Assembly (NCBI GenBank): GCA_003554685.1
Contig: PWHA01000083.1
Coordinates: forward strand, 1 to 7,115
DNA: 7,115 bases
Source: Halanaerobiaceae bacterium
Lineage (GTDB): Bacteria > Bacillota > Halanaerobiia > Halanaerobiales > Halarsenatibacteraceae
Direction of reading: 5' to 3'
Position numbers and translations under genes: made by a program. This document shows positions 6,137 through 7,115 of the stretch, piece after piece. The first letter of the stretch is position 1; each line of letters starts with the position of its first letter. Under the pieces are notes generated by a model that saw nothing but the letters and a program-made list of their open reading frames with translations, did not search any database and was not told the origin of the DNA.

Positions 6137-7115
6137 ATGAAAGGAATAATCATGTACAGTAAGATACAGCAGTGTAAAGAAGACGGCTTGAACAAGTCAC
6201 AAACATCGAGAGAGCTGGGTATTTCTCGTGGCACTATCCGCCGGTACTGGGATATGTCTTTGGAAAGCTATGAGAAGCTACATAACGGCTCTAAACGGCG
6301 GAAGAGGAAGCTGGACGGTTATCAGAAATACATGCTTCATCTGCTTTTTAAGCATAATGAGTATAAATCCAGTCAGATTCTTGACCTTTTGAAAGAGAGA
6401 TATCCTGAACAGGCTAAAAACTTCAAGTACTCCACGGTGAACAGAGAGGTTAAGCTCTTAAGGCAGGAACATAATGTTCCTAAGAGCATTAACAAGCGTC
6501 AATATCAGGCTGTTCAGGATCTGCCTTTAGGCTATCAGGCTCAGGTCGATGTTGGTTTTACCACCCAAAATGACATCCACGGCAATCCTGTTAAGCTCTC
6601 TTTTATCGCTATGGTGCTATCCTGCAGCAGATATAAATACGTGGAGTGGTTTTTAGAAAACCCCACTGCCTTTACTCTCTTAAGGTTTCACAACAATGCC
6701 TTTGATTTCCTGGGAGGCTGCCCTGAGGAAATTGTCTATGACCAGGATAGAACCCTGGTGACTGATGAGAATTTCGGCGATATCATTTTCACCACTCAGT
6801 TTGAAAACTACCGCCAGCAGCAAGGTTTCAACACCTATATCTGTCGGGGATTTGATCCTGAGACCAAAGGCAAAATTGAATCAGTAGTAAAATATGTCAA
6901 GGATAACTTCGCCAGTCACAGGGAGTTTCTTGATCTGCCAGCATTTAATCAGGAATGTATAAACTGGCTTGCCAGAACAGCCAATGCCAAAGTACACGGA
7001 ACAACAAAAAAGGTACCGGCTGAGGTTTTCTCCCTTGAAAAGAAATTCCTCAAGCCGATACCGGGCGCCGAGATAAAGTCCTCTATCTCTAAAGAAATTA
7101 TATCAAGAAAGGTGA
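6137..7115 (+). CDS. istA: IS21-family transposase IstA (partial, cut by the window end)
   Basis: The frame is open from the ATG at 6137 to the window end (326 codons plus one base). GGAGG at 6126-6130 lies 6 nt before this ATG, and another ATG at 6152 has no such site. Residues about 20-37 (KSQTSRELGISRGTIRRYW) form an N-terminal helix-turn-helix for DNA binding. The RNase H-like DDE core is readable: D138 in QAQVDVG, D202 in EIVYDQDRT, and E248 in PETKGKIESVVKYVKDNF. After it comes AKVHGTTKKVPAEVF, a motif usual in IS21 and retroviral-type integrases. IstA would carry out strand transfer together with the AAA+ helper IstB, expected just downstream. All three catalytic residues are present and no frameshift is seen, so the visible part looks intact. 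IstA proteins usually run on for roughly another 50-150 residues. Confidence 0.93.
   Translation, partial: MKGIIMYSKIQQCKEDGLNKSQTSRELGISRGTIRRYWDMSLESYEKLHNGSKRRKRKLDGYQKYMLHLLFKHNEYKSSQILDLLKERYPEQAKNFKYSTVNREVKLLRQEHNVPKSINKRQYQAVQDLPLGYQAQVDVGFTTQNDIHGNPVKLSFIAMVLSCSRYKYVEWFLENPTAFTLLRFHNNAFDFLGGCPEEIVYDQDRTLVTDENFGDIIFTTQFENYRQQQGFNTYICRGFDPETKGKIESVVKYVKDNFASHREFLDLPAFNQECINWLARTANAKVHGTTKKVPAEVFSLEKKFLKPIPGAEIKSSISKEIISRKV

Larger units (their letters stand above)
6010..7115 (+). mobile_element. IS21-family insertion sequence, left part (continues past the window)
   Basis: The element is recognised by its IstA-type transposase and by the layout upstream of it. A TG-starting end (TGTAGATGTTAAACTAAAAT, from 6010) is followed by repeated subterminal sites, as is usual for IS21 elements. 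The right end, istB and the target duplication lie outside the window, so the exact left boundary is inferred from the TGT start and could be off by a few bases. The element sits about 41 bp after the McrC-like stop and transcribes in the same direction. No coding sequence of the restriction pair is disrupted. Confidence 0.75.

Overview
The window looks like part of a bacterial anti-phage defence island whose right edge is interrupted by an IS21-type insertion sequence. All recognised genes lie on the + strand. Strong GGAGG or AGGAGG ribosome binding sites, AT-rich intergenic DNA and moderate-GC coding DNA fit a Bacillota-like or Halanaerobiales-like bacterium. That placement is an inference from style, not from any marker gene.

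Layout, left to right. Positions 1-423 are the 3' end of a large DEAD/DEAH-type restriction helicase, of which only the conserved C-terminal tail is visible. It ends in a small AT-rich hairpin. Positions 424-704 (281 bp) hold no intact gene. They contain an about 50-codon remnant that reads like the N-terminus of another defence-type protein, then a promoter-like stretch with an 11-bp direct repeat. Positions 726-2960 encode a McrB-family AAA+ GTPase with an MrcB_N (DUF3578) N-terminal domain. Positions 3017-5968 encode its McrC-like partner, a DUF2357 plus PD-(D/E)XK nuclease protein. Together these two form a type IV-like, modification-dependent restriction module: the GTPase motor is predicted to recognise or translocate on modified or foreign DNA and to switch on the nuclease partner.

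The most unusual structure is inside the nuclease gene. A 12-bp tandem repeat of 15 units encodes a 62-residue run of tetrapeptides (LANN-type, then SPGD/SLGD-type). It sits inside the nuclease domain, shortly after the catalytic D-x-K motif. A second, two-unit 12-bp repeat lies further downstream in the same gene.

From about 6010 to the window end lies the left part of an IS21-family element: subterminal repeats, a candidate promoter overlapping one of them, a long hairpin whose right arm takes in the first bases of the transposase ribosome binding site, and istA (catalytic D138, D202, E248), cut by the window end. The element begins about 41 bp after the nuclease stop codon, so it leaves the restriction pair intact but may receive read-through transcription from it.
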